A stretch of DNA of 22,572 nt from Clostridiales bacterium (GTDB taxonomy: Bacteria > Bacillota > Clostridia > Christensenellales > DUVY01), in contig JAITNT010000025.1 in NCBI GenBank assembly GCA_031290295.1, positions 1 through 22,572 on the forward strand. Direction: 5' to 3'. Shown here one piece after another: positions 16,779 to 22,572 of the stretch (the first letter of the stretch is position 1; each line of letters opens with the position of its first letter). A program made the translations under genes and the position numbers. The notes beneath the pieces are model-generated. The model was not told the origin of the DNA and ran no database searches. It was given only the letters and a program-made list of their open reading frames with translations.

Positions 16779-17561
16779 CTATCGGTTTTTTGTACCTCCG
16801 AACCGCCGCTTTGCCCGGTAATACGACTCGGCGCTTAAAAAACCGCTTTGCATAATCGCCGCGGTGAGCGTAATATCCGCGTTCTGCGCCGTCAGCAGAT
16901 TGACCTTTCCTACGCGCAAACGGTTGATATAGTCCTTCAAATGCATGCCGACATAGGTATTGAACAATGACGAAAAATAGCCGGGCGCATATCCGAATTG
17001 CTTTGCCAAAATTTTCAACGTAATATCACGCGTAAAATTCTCGTTAATATACGACAAAACGTCGATCAGCAATTCATTCTTTTTGTTCCGCACCGCCGGG
17101 CGAATCGGATAATACCTCGCCAAAACGCCAAGTAAATAATCGGCGAAGCCTCGCAGCATAAGCTTGTTAAAATCCGCGCGCTCCCGATCGAACCGTTCCA
17201 AAAGACCGAATATTTTCTCCGTGCCGCCGCAAACCGGCAAAAAGCTGTCGAGCCGCCCCTTGTATGCGTCCAGAAAACGCGCGCAATATTTTTGCCCTAA
17301 CAGTATAGCGTAGGTTTCCGAGCTGTCGCGGGCGCAATATGAATGCACGTCCAGCGAATACGAAACCGCGATTTCCCCTTTTGTAAGCAGTCGCTCCGCG
17401 CCGTTAACCGTGACGGCGGAGCTGCCGTCCTTGACAAAGAATATCTCCATACTGTTATGGAAATGCCCGGGCGTACGGTCGTCCCGACGCAGCCTGAAAT
17501 AAAAGTAATCGTCGTCGTCGGCAACGCCCTCATAAAAAACATAGCTCCGCGATTCGTTCAT
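16779..17561 (-). CDS. AraC-family transcriptional regulator
   Basis: A 260-residue cytoplasmic regulator. The N-terminal half is a cupin-like sugar-sensing domain, with HFHNSMEIFFVKDG at 33-46 giving the H-x-H and glutamate pattern, and KGEIAV near 61-66. The C-terminal half has the two helix-turn-helix motifs of AraC/XylS proteins: LKILAKQFGYAPGYFSSLF at 182-200 and AIMQSGFLSAESYYRAKRRF at 235-254. The protein ends soon after the second motif (GGTKNR), without the usual TPxxYR extension, so the extreme C-terminus looks slightly short. The ATG follows a strong GGAGGGGG site. It lies downstream of the oxidoreductase gene with its own likely promoter. Control of the isomerase-oxidoreductase unit or of the glycan genes is inferred from position. 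Confidence 0.9.
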   Translation of the reverse strand: MNESRSYVFYEGVADDDDYFYFRLRRDDRTPGHFHNSMEIFFVKDGSSAVTVNGAERLLTKGEIAVSYSLDVHSYCARDSSETYAILLGQKYCARFLDAYKGRLDSFLPVCGGTEKIFGLLERFDRERADFNKLMLRGFADYLLGVLARYYPIRPAVRNKKNELLIDVLSYINENFTRDITLKILAKQFGYAPGYFSSLFNTYVGMHLKDYINRLRVGKVNLLTAQNADITLTAAIMQSGFLSAESYYRAKRRFGGTKNR

Positions 17562-17600
17562 ATCCGCCCCCTCCGTCGAAAATTCACCGACGATTATTCT

Positions 17601-17633
17601 CGATATCTATACTAGACTAATCTACTATACCTC
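17601..17633 (-). promoter_or_regulatory. Possible promoter of the AraC-type regulator gene
   Basis: On the minus strand, TTGAGG is followed after 18 bases by TATAGA, within an AT-rich stretch in the 129-base gap before the gene. The match is moderate. Overlapping TATAGT sequences make the exact -10 box uncertain. Confidence 0.4.
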
Positions 17634-17690
17634 AAATGCGCCGATTCCGCAACAGACAAAGCAACCTTTCAGAAAAAACACCCCCGGCTC

Positions 17691-18758
17691 TTACAAAAGC
17701 GAAACCTCGCGGCCGCTTGCCGCGGATTCGTATACGGCGGACAAAATCCGCATGATTTCCGCGCCGTCCTCCATAGGCGCTCTGAACTCCGCACCGCTTA
17801 GCAAGCAATCGACAAAGTGATGAATTTCATTGTCGAATAAATCGAGGAAGCTTAACGCCGTCGGCGTCGCCAGCTTTATGTTCGCCGGATATCCGTTAAT
17901 TGCAGAATAAAACTCAAATTCGGGATCCAGCCTTACTCCGCCTTTTGTACCGAACAGCTCTATTTTTCCTTCGTCGGTTTTGACGTTCAGCGCGAAGCTT
18001 GTTTCGACGTTCAACGCGGCGCCGTTATCAAACCGTATCAATGCGGCGGCAAAATCCTCCACGTCGAAAACCTCGCCCGCCCCTTGTGTCGAAACGGATT
18101 GATATTGCGCGCGGCTTTTTAACGCCCGTCCGCCTGCCAGCTTAGAGAAGGTCACGCCGTACACCGAAACCGGCTTAGGATTCCCCATGAGATACCGAAC
18201 CAGGTCGATCACGTGCACGCCCAAATCGAACATAGGCCCGCCGCCCGCGCGTTTAAGGTCGCCGAACCAACCGCCCGGGAAGCCGTTGCGCCTTATATAC
18301 GACGCCTTTGCGTAATAAATCTCGCCCAAGCTGCCGTTCTGCACAAAATCCCTGACGATCGCGCAATCGTTACCGAACCGCCGTACAAAGCCTATCATCA
18401 GCCTTTTGCCGTTTTTCTTTGCCGCCGCAACCATTCGCGCCGCGTCGGCGGCGTTCGTCGCCATAGGCTTTTCGCACAGTACGTGCTTGCCGGCGTTCAG
18501 CGCGGCAATTGAAATCGGCGCGTGCTCGCTGTTCCACGCGCAAACGCTTACCGCGTCAAGCTCGGGCAGCTCCTTAAGCATGACGTTGTAGTCGCTGTAC
18601 AGCTTCGTCACGTTATGTTTTTTGCCCTTTGCCTCCAAAACCGCGTCGTTAATGTCGCAAAAAGCAAGCAACCTAACGGCGGGGTGCTTTTGATACGCGC
18701 TTATATGCGCTTCCGAAATACTTCCGACCCCTATGACGGCAATATTCAATGTTTTCAT
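17691..18758 (-). CDS. Gfo/Idh/MocA-family NAD(P)-dependent oxidoreductase
   Basis: A 355-residue cytoplasmic sugar dehydrogenase of the Gfo/Idh/MocA family. The ATG at 18758 is chosen because the protein then starts directly with the Rossmann strand (MKTLNIAVIGVGSISEAH), with AGGAGG about 12 bases upstream. The ATG at 18779 sits on that same ribosome site. The NAD-binding loop GVGSIS is near residues 10-15, and the hallmark CEKPMATN near 95 includes the catalytic-site lysine. GGGPMFDLGVHVIDLVRYLM near 175-195 carries the conserved aspartate and histidine. Family members oxidise or reduce hydroxyls of sugars, inositols or sugar acids, and the substrate here is unknown. It follows the isomerase gene by 51 bases, a common pairing in which both enzymes work on the same carbohydrate. 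Confidence 0.92.
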   Translation of the reverse strand: MKTLNIAVIGVGSISEAHISAYQKHPAVRLLAFCDINDAVLEAKGKKHNVTKLYSDYNVMLKELPELDAVSVCAWNSEHAPISIAALNAGKHVLCEKPMATNAADAARMVAAAKKNGKRLMIGFVRRFGNDCAIVRDFVQNGSLGEIYYAKASYIRRNGFPGGWFGDLKRAGGGPMFDLGVHVIDLVRYLMGNPKPVSVYGVTFSKLAGGRALKSRAQYQSVSTQGAGEVFDVEDFAAALIRFDNGAALNVETSFALNVKTDEGKIELFGTKGGVRLDPEFEFYSAINGYPANIKLATPTALSFLDLFDNEIHHFVDCLLSGAEFRAPMEDGAEIMRILSAVYESAASGREVSLL

Positions 18759-18809
18759 ACCGATACCGAACCTCCTCATGTCACCAAATTCTTCCCCGTC
18801 TTTTTTTTG

Positions 18810-19649
18810 TCAAAGTCCGTATTTTTTCAAAAACCGAACCGCCGCAGCAATATCCGCTTCCGGTTTTTCGCCGCACTCGCGCTCTACCGTCAGATAGCCG
18901 TCGTAACCTACGGCTTTTAGCGCCGCGATATACGCGTCCCAATCGACGCCGCCCGCTCCCAACGGCAATTCCCTTATGCAGTCCCAGCGTTCGGGCTTCA
19001 ACCCGAAAAATTCCGCCGCATACAAGGCTTTTGTGTCGAACCGCCGCAGCTGTACGCCGTCCTTTGCGTGCGTGTGGACAATGTAATCCTTCAATGTATA
19101 AACCGCTCTCACGGGGTCGTCGCCCGCGCACATCACCAAATTCGCGGGATCTAAATTCACGCCCACGCCCTTGCTTTGCAAACCGTCCAAAAAGACCTTC
19201 AAAAGCGTCGCTTTTTCGGGTCCCGTCTCCACGGCGAAATGTCCGCCTATAGAATCCGCAAAGCCGGCAAGCTCGCGGCACACGCCGTGCATACTCTCAT
19301 ACTGCGGCGTATGCGCGTCCTCCGGCACAACGCCGATATGCGTCGTTACAATGTCCGTCCCCAATTCCTTGGCTATTTCCAGTATCCGCTTTTCTCTTTC
19401 GATATCGGCTCTCCGTTCCGACGGACGGTAATACATTCCGCAACCGAAATCACCGCAAAGCGCGGATATTTCCATACCCTCCCCGTTCAACAGCCCCCTC
19501 ACCTCGGCAATTTGCGCCGCGGTCATTCCGGCGTAAATCGTTTCGCTATTAGCGTAAGCCTGAATACCCTCGGCGCCCAGCCCCGCAGCCGTTTTCAAAG
19601 CAGTCCGAAAATCCTTCTTGAAGCTCTCTATCAGTACGCCGATTTTCAT
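18810..19649 (-). CDS. Sugar phosphate isomerase/epimerase-like TIM-barrel protein
   Basis: A 279-residue protein of the xylose isomerase-like TIM-barrel (AP endonuclease 2) superfamily. The expected metal ligands are visible in order: the glutamate in HFAVETGPE, the aspartate in [11 protein letters not shown], the histidine pair in [10 protein letters not shown] and the final glutamate in YLTVERECG. An additional early segment, [11 protein letters not shown], carries a conserved histidine. The length is normal for the family. Such proteins isomerise or epimerise ketoses, sugar acids or inositol derivatives in the cytoplasm. The next gene encodes a Gfo/Idh/MocA oxidoreductase, a frequent partner. 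The ATG at 19649 follows GGAGGGG at good spacing, and a clear promoter lies about 110 bases upstream. Confidence 0.9.
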   Translation of the reverse strand: MKIGVLIESFKKDFRTALKTAAGLGAEGIQAYANSETIYAGMTAAQIAEVRGLLNGEGMEISALCGDFGCGMYYRPSERRADIEREKRILEIAKELGTDIVTTHIGVVPEDAHTPQYESMHGVCRELAGFADSIGGHFAVETGPEKATLLKVFLDGLQSKGVGVNLDPANLVMCAGDDPVRAVYTLKDYIVHTHAKDGVQLRRFDTKALYAAEFFGLKPERWDCIRELPLGAGGVDWDAYIAALKAVGYDGYLTVERECGEKPEADIAAAVRFLKKYGL

Positions 19650-19759
19650 TGCAACCCCTCCGTTAAAAACGCCGATTCAGGTTACGGGTGCAAGTTCTCG
19701 CGCAAGGTAAGCGCCCTGTCGGCATTTTCCATTGTTTTTTGTGTAATTTTATAAACTTA

Positions 19760-19788
19760 ATTATACGCTTCCGACGTAAAATAGACAA
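19760..19788 (-). promoter_or_regulatory. Sigma-A promoter of the isomerase-oxidoreductase unit
   Basis: On the minus strand, TTGTCT (19788-19783), a 17-base spacer and a perfect TATAAT (19765-19760) are present. The predicted start leaves a leader of about 105 bases before the ATG at 19649. Confidence 0.75.
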
Positions 19789-19988
19789 GCCCCGAAATTA
19801 TCATTCTACTGTCAAAAATTCAGAAATTCAGCCGCCCGCACCGTAAACAATTAAACCCGGTCAACGTCCGCGCCGAATACGAATTACCCCGACCATGCCC
19901 GCAACGCCCGCACACGAACATAGGGGCGACGTTTCGAAGAATTGGTAAAATTTGGCAAAAAATATTTTACGATTTCTGTCAAAAACAC

Positions 19989-20018
19989 TTGCAAACGCAT
20001 GTTCGGGTATGATATAAT
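19989..20018 (+). promoter_or_regulatory. Strong plus-strand promoter with no evident gene
   Basis: TTGCAA (19989-19994), an 18-base spacer and TATAAT (20013-20018) are present, with an extended TGA directly before the -10 box. The predicted start is near 20025. The transcript would read through the inverted repeat and dispersed repeat, then run antisense into kdgK. No protein gene follows. The only frame beginning nearby, at 20051-20092, encodes 13 residues and has no ribosome site. Confidence 0.65.
19992..20005 (+). promoter_or_regulatory. LexA-like SOS box 1
   Basis: CAAACGCATGTTCG matches the Gram-positive LexA box CGAACRNRYGTTYG at all but the second base. It overlaps the -35 box and spacer of the promoter at 19989-20018, where bound LexA would block RNA polymerase. 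Confidence 0.6.
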
Positions 20019-20035
20019 GCGGGTACGGTGGTTAA

Positions 20036-20049
20036 CGAACGAACGTTTT
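20036..20049 (+). promoter_or_regulatory. LexA-like SOS box 2
   Basis: CGAACGAACGTTTT matches the same LexA pattern at all but the last base. Its centre is 44 bases downstream of box 1, just after the predicted start site. Two boxes around one promoter is an arrangement known from SOS genes. Confidence 0.5.
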
Positions 20050-20127
20050 GATGTGTTTCGGGGCGTTACTCCGTGTGTACATTGACAACTGAATCACAAA
20101 ACATTTACGGGGGCGGTTCTATCGGCG

Positions 20128-20201
20128 CGCCCTCTCTCCGGGTATTTCCGGCGGTCGCTAGGCGGGGGCGGCACGGCGGGGAAGGAAGGGGAGAGAGGGC
20201 G
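20128..20201. repeat. GC-rich inverted repeat with 12-base perfect arms
   Basis: CGCCCTCTCTCC (20128-20139) is perfectly complementary to GGAGAGAGGGCG (20190-20201). The 50-base interior begins with its own CCGG...CCGG pairing (20138-20151) and is otherwise G-rich. No T tract follows either arm, so it is not a standard terminator. It lies about 100 bases into the transcript expected from the orphan promoter and could be a structured RNA element. Confidence 0.5.
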
Positions 20202-20255
20202 GGGGAAGAGGACAAGTGAATTGTATCGGGGCGGTGAAAGCGGCGAAGAGGGTCT

Positions 20256-20290
20256 GGATTGCCACGTCGCTTACGCTCCTCGCAATGACA
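20256..20290 (-). repeat. Dispersed repeat of the CHCEER-coding type
   Basis: Read on the minus strand, the sequence is TGTCATTGCGAGGAGCGTAA followed by GCGACGTGGCAATCC. Repeats of this form, containing ATTGC...GCAAT as short inverted ends, are scattered between genes in many bacterial genomes and give spurious peptides such as CHCEER when translated. Only one copy was noticed in this window. It marks non-coding DNA and may be a remnant of a small mobile repeat. Confidence 0.6.
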
Positions 20291-20391
20291 ATGGCGGCTT
20301 TTAACCGAACAATACGAGTATACCGTAATAACCCGGATAAGACTATGCCTATGAAGTCCGCCCGATAAGGCGTTTGGGGAACAATTTCAAA

Positions 20392-21342
20392 TTATCTTAA
20401 TACGACGCCCGAGCTTCCGCCATTTGCGGCACGCTCGATTTCCTCCGCGCCTGCAAGGCTTGTATCTCCCTCGGTCGTATGCTTCAGAACCGCCGCCGCC
20501 GCCGCAAGCTCTATCGCCTCTTGCGCGTCTTTGCCGCGCGTCAACGCATATATAAGCCCCGCGCAAAACGCGTCGCCCGCGCCTATTCTGTCGATTACGG
20601 CAAGCGTGTGCGTTTTTGAACGGTATACCTTGCCGCCGCTATACAACACGCCGGCGTATGTATCGCCTCCGCGCACGGAATGTGCCGCAGTTTGAAGCGT
20701 ATGTGTTTTTATAAGGCTTTGTAAATCCGGCGCGCCGAACAGCCCGCGCGCGTCCCAATCGGTACCGAAAAAGACGGTAACGTACGGCAGCAGCGGCGAC
20801 AAGGCGGCGGCGGCTTTTTTTACGCTCCAAAGCTTAGCGCGGTAATTCACGTCGAACGACACGGTCAAGCCCTTTTCCTTTGCCGTCCTTACGGCGTTCA
20901 GGCAAATCGCGGGCATAGCGGCGGATAGCGCGGGCGTGACGCCGCTTAAATGAAACCAATCCGCGCCGTCAAAAATTTTGTTCCAGTCGAAATCGCCGTC
21001 TTTTGCCGACGCAAAGCCGGAATCGGCTCTATCATAAATAACGTTTGCACTCCGCGCACCCGCGCCTTTTTCCAAGAAATAAATCCCCAGGCGCCCGCCG
21101 CCCGTTGCAACGTTGCCCGTTTCTACGCCGTACCTTCTTAACGAATTAAGCGCGGCGCGCCCTATATCGTTTTGCGGCAGGCGCGTAACAAATTCCGCCC
21201 TTACGCCGAGGCTCGCCAAGCCCGCCGCGACGTTCGCCTCCGCGCCGCCGTAACAGGCTGTAAACGCGTCCGCCTGCAAAAACCGCGCATACCCCGGCGG
21301 CGTCAACCTCAGCATTATTTCTCCGAATGTTACGACCTTCAT
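20392..21342 (-). CDS. kdgK: 2-keto-3-deoxygluconate kinase (PfkB family)
   Basis: A 316-residue cytoplasmic sugar kinase that would phosphorylate 2-keto-3-deoxygluconate to KDPG using ATP. The ATG at 21342 is chosen over the longer frame to 21465. The protein then starts with the conserved strand MKVVTFGEIMLRLTPPG, and the ATG overlaps the kdgA stop as ATGA. PfkB features are the early glycine-rich YGGAEANVAAGLASLG, the substrate region FHLSGVTPAL and SFDVNYRAKLW, and signature 2, DRIGAGDAFCAGL, which carries the catalytic aspartate. The strict KDG specificity is inferred from the partner gene kdgA. A fructokinase or other PfkB kinase would be the alternative. No clear terminator follows the stop. 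Confidence 0.88.
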   Translation of the reverse strand: MKVVTFGEIMLRLTPPGYARFLQADAFTACYGGAEANVAAGLASLGVRAEFVTRLPQNDIGRAALNSLRRYGVETGNVATGGGRLGIYFLEKGAGARSANVIYDRADSGFASAKDGDFDWNKIFDGADWFHLSGVTPALSAAMPAICLNAVRTAKEKGLTVSFDVNYRAKLWSVKKAAAALSPLLPYVTVFFGTDWDARGLFGAPDLQSLIKTHTLQTAAHSVRGGDTYAGVLYSGGKVYRSKTHTLAVIDRIGAGDAFCAGLIYALTRGKDAQEAIELAAAAAVLKHTTEGDTSLAGAEEIERAANGGSSGVVLR

Positions 21343-21977
21343 ATTTGCTCGCCCCCGCCCGCCGAACGGGCTATCGCGACGGCCCGTTCCGTTTTCGCCT
21401 TTATCTGCGCATAGTCCGAGGTATCGAGCATCCAACTGCCGCCGACGGCAAGCACGCTTTCGCACTCCGAATACTCACGCAGGTTGCTTTCGTTCACGCC
21501 GCCCGTAGGCACAAATTTGACCGCGCCGAACGGCGCAGACAACGCCTTTAGCGCCCGCACGCCGCCGTAAATTCCGGCGGGAAAGAACTTTACTACAGCC
21601 AAATTCGATTCCAACGCAAGCATTATTTCCGTAGGCGTAACGCAGCCGGGCAGATACAAAACCTTGCGCGCGGCGCAAATTTCGGCAAGCTCCCGCGAAA
21701 AACCGGGGCTTACGATAAACCCTGCGCCCGCCCCGATAGCCCGCTCGCACTGCGCCTTATTTATGACGGTTCCCGCGCCTATCGTCATGTGCGGAAATTT
21801 TTTCACTCCCCTCTCTATCGCCTCGCCCGCGCAAGCCGTTCGGAACACTATTTCGGCGACGGGCAGTCCGCCGTCACAGAGCGCGGACAAAATTATGTCC
21901 GTATCCTCTAGGCGGTTCACGGCTGTCACCGGCACAATCCTGTGCTTTTTTATCATATCCAAAGCGTTTATCGCCAT
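21339..21977 (-). CDS. kdgA: KDPG/KHG aldolase
   Basis: A 212-residue class I aldolase that cleaves 2-keto-3-deoxy-6-phosphogluconate to pyruvate and glyceraldehyde 3-phosphate in the cytoplasm. The ATG at 21977 follows AAGGAG at eight-base spacing and gives the normal family length. An in-frame GTG at 22100 would add 41 residues without recognised similarity. Family motifs are HRIVPVT near the N-terminus, AEIVFRT with the catalytic glutamate, IGAGTVI, GFIVSPG, LPGCVTPTEI and VVKFFPAG, whose lysine forms the Schiff base. It is the first gene of a two-gene unit with kdgK. The pair completes the lower Entner-Doudoroff arm for uronates or gluconate, which fits the glucuronidase-like gene in the left block. 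Confidence 0.95.
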   Translation of the reverse strand: MAINALDMIKKHRIVPVTAVNRLEDTDIILSALCDGGLPVAEIVFRTACAGEAIERGVKKFPHMTIGAGTVINKAQCERAIGAGAGFIVSPGFSRELAEICAARKVLYLPGCVTPTEIMLALESNLAVVKFFPAGIYGGVRALKALSAPFGAVKFVPTGGVNESNLREYSECESVLAVGGSWMLDTSDYAQIKAKTERAVAIARSAGGGEQI

Positions 21978-22040
21978 AACCGTCGCTCCTTTTACCGTAT
22001 CATAAAAATCTATTAACGTTTGTTTGGTTTTTTGTCCGCC

Positions 22041-22059
22041 CGCCGTATCGATAACGGCG
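22041..22059 (-). promoter_or_regulatory. Inverted repeat in the kdgA leader, candidate operator
   Basis: CGCCGT and ACGGCG form a perfect six-base stem around a seven-base centre. The element lies about 50 bases after the predicted start site and about 65 bases before the kdgA ATG. It could be bound by a regulator of KDG metabolism. The binder is unknown. Confidence 0.35.
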
Positions 22060-22114
22060 TTAAGCGAAGCAAACTGCCGAGTGTTTATATCGTGCCGCAC
22101 ATCTATTACGCATT

Positions 22115-22144
22115 ATTGTAACATAACTTTCGCCGACTTTGCAA
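22115..22144 (-). promoter_or_regulatory. Sigma-A promoter of kdgA-kdgK
   Basis: On the minus strand, TTGCAA (22144-22139), an 18-base spacer and TACAAT (22120-22115) form a good promoter. It is the only strong candidate ahead of kdgA. Confidence 0.7.
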
Positions 22145-22277
22145 GCGAACTATAAAACAATATTTTATCGCTGCGGGATTGCAAGAAGGTTGCGGAGTCG
22201 TCCACAACAAAATACGCGGGGAAGCATACAGGTTTCTATCCTCTCGTTATTGTATATTTAATGATATGTTTATATTC

Positions 22278-22376
22278 TTACAGAAACCGTGATGTTAGGT
22301 GAAAATGCGCGGCGCCGATTATTCCGGCGTCGTTTCCGAGGGTTGCGGGAAGAAGCTCGGCTTTTACAAGTTGTAC
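22278..22376 (-). pseudogene. C-terminal remnant of a ROK-family sugar kinase
   Basis: In this frame the minus strand encodes VQLVKAELLPATLGNDAGII and then GAAHFHLTSRFL before a TAA at 22278. The string LGNDAGIIGAA with the preceding LLPA is the characteristic end of ROK-family kinases and repressors such as glucokinase or N-acetylmannosamine kinase. Nothing of the rest of the ROK fold (ATP-binding DxG motif, zinc-binding cysteines) is present upstream. Instead the sequence changes into an SIS domain in another frame. This is a stub, not a working gene. Confidence 0.6.
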
Positions 22377-22572
22377 AGCACATAGTCTGCGTACCTTACA
22401 AGCGGGGATTTCAAATAGTTGGTTACGGCGATCGTAGTAACGCCGCGCTTTTTCGCCTGCGCGGCTACGTCCAAAATATCCTTGGTACTGCCGCTCACGC
22501 TTACGAGAATAACCACGTCGCCCTCGTCCATATTCGCAACCGTTATAGACTGAATGTGCGGATCCGAGGACG
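22364..22572 (-). pseudogene. Truncated RpiR/MurR-type SIS-domain regulator, N-terminus off the window
   Basis: Sixty-eight residues enter from the right edge and end at TAA (22364). The segment GDVVILVSVSGSTKDILDVA followed by GVTTIAVTNYLKSPLVRYAD is the phosphosugar-binding SIS core of RpiR/MurR transcriptional regulators, with the SxSGST loop that grips the phosphate. In intact family members about 40-50 more residues follow the position reached here (YVLYN). The reading frame stops two codons later, where ROK-like sequence begins in another frame. The HTH domain, if present, lies outside the window. Such regulators often control amino-sugar or hexose use, and a ROK kinase is a common neighbour. 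It could still be expressed in shortened form. Confidence 0.65.

Larger units (their letters stand above)
19650..20391. other. 742-base geneless region with promoters, LexA-like boxes and repeats
   Basis: No open frame longer than about 60 codons that looks like protein was found here. The region holds the leftward promoter of the isomerase gene (19760-19788), an AT-rich inverted repeat (GTAAAAT 19945-19951 and ATTTTAC 19964-19970), an outward plus-strand promoter with LexA-like boxes (19989-20049), a GC- and purine-rich inverted repeat (20128-20201) and a dispersed repeat (20256-20290). It also separates the kdgA-kdgK unit from the isomerase unit. It may be a small RNA locus or the scar of a lost gene. 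Confidence 0.7.
21978..22277. promoter_or_regulatory. Leader and upstream region of kdgA
   Basis: No gene is supported in this stretch. It contains the kdgA promoter, a leader of about 130 bases and a perfect six-base inverted repeat in the leader (CGCCGT 22041-22046 and ACGGCG 22054-22059) around the palindrome TATCGATA. Further upstream an AT-rich inverted repeat near 22145-22171 (ATAAAA...TTTTAT, flanked by GCGA/TCGC) could end transcription coming from the remnant genes at the right edge. Confidence 0.6.

Noticed and set aside
20051..20092. Thirteen-residue reading frame after the orphan promoter
   Set aside because: It has no ribosome site and no recognised similarity. It is mentioned in a finding but not supported as a gene.
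20078..20105. TTGACAACTGAAT sequence resembling the spacer found between 16S and 23S rRNA genes
   Set aside because: No rRNA or tRNA sequence was recognised on either side. It could equally be taken for a -35 box, but no -10 box follows at proper spacing.
21343..21465. N-terminal extension of kdgK
   Set aside because: It is arginine-rich shadow translation of the kdgA end. The ATGA overlap at 21342 is the typical coupled start.
22145..22171. AT-rich inverted repeat as a terminator for the right-edge remnants
   Set aside because: The stem is mostly A-T and is followed on the minus strand by mixed sequence, so it is noted only within the leader region.

Overview
The window looks like chromosome from an uncultured, probably gut-dwelling, member of the Bacillota (Clostridia-like). 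The evidence is indirect: lipoproteins with clear lipoboxes, G-rich Shine-Dalgarno sites, sigma-A type promoters with 16-18 base spacers, a CUT1 sugar transporter without its own ATPase gene, and LexA boxes of the Gram-positive form. GC content looks close to half by eye (not computed). No rRNA, tRNA, CRISPR array or insertion sequence was recognised. The theme is uptake and breakdown of a complex, possibly uronic-acid-containing, polysaccharide.

Left block (1-13862, minus strand). Seven genes lie head to tail with gaps of about 10-45 bases and read as one operon from a promoter at 13912-13939. In transcription order they are: a cytoplasmic GtaA-like (DUF5127/DUF4965/DUF1793) protein, a solute-binding lipoprotein, two CUT1 permeases, a large secreted Ig-like protein, a DUF4838 lipoprotein related to alpha-glucuronidases, and a large Ig-like/GLUG lipoprotein that runs off the left edge. 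The transporter would import oligosaccharide released or captured by the surface proteins, and the first gene would act on it inside the cell.

Divergent unit (14020-16728, plus strand). Its own promoter drives a winged-helix regulator with a large C-terminal beta-rich domain, followed five bases later by a cytoplasmic GH3 glycosidase. The 311-base divergent region holds both promoters, overlapping palindromes at the start of the leftward transcript, and a partial copy of that site behind the rightward promoter. The regulator may therefore control both units.

Middle block (16779-19788, minus strand). A sugar phosphate isomerase/epimerase-like TIM-barrel protein and a Gfo/Idh/MocA oxidoreductase form a two-gene unit with a good promoter. 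An AraC-type regulator with its own leader follows.

Right block (19650-22572). A 742-base geneless stretch carries a strong plus-strand promoter with two LexA-like boxes but no recognisable gene, a GC-rich inverted repeat, and a dispersed repeat of the kind whose translation contains CHCEER. Then kdgA and kdgK overlap by ATGA on the minus strand and form the lower, KDG-to-pyruvate arm of uronate catabolism. At the right edge, the end of an RpiR-type SIS domain runs directly into the last residues of a ROK-family sugar kinase in another frame. This looks like a deletion scar joining two former neighbours.
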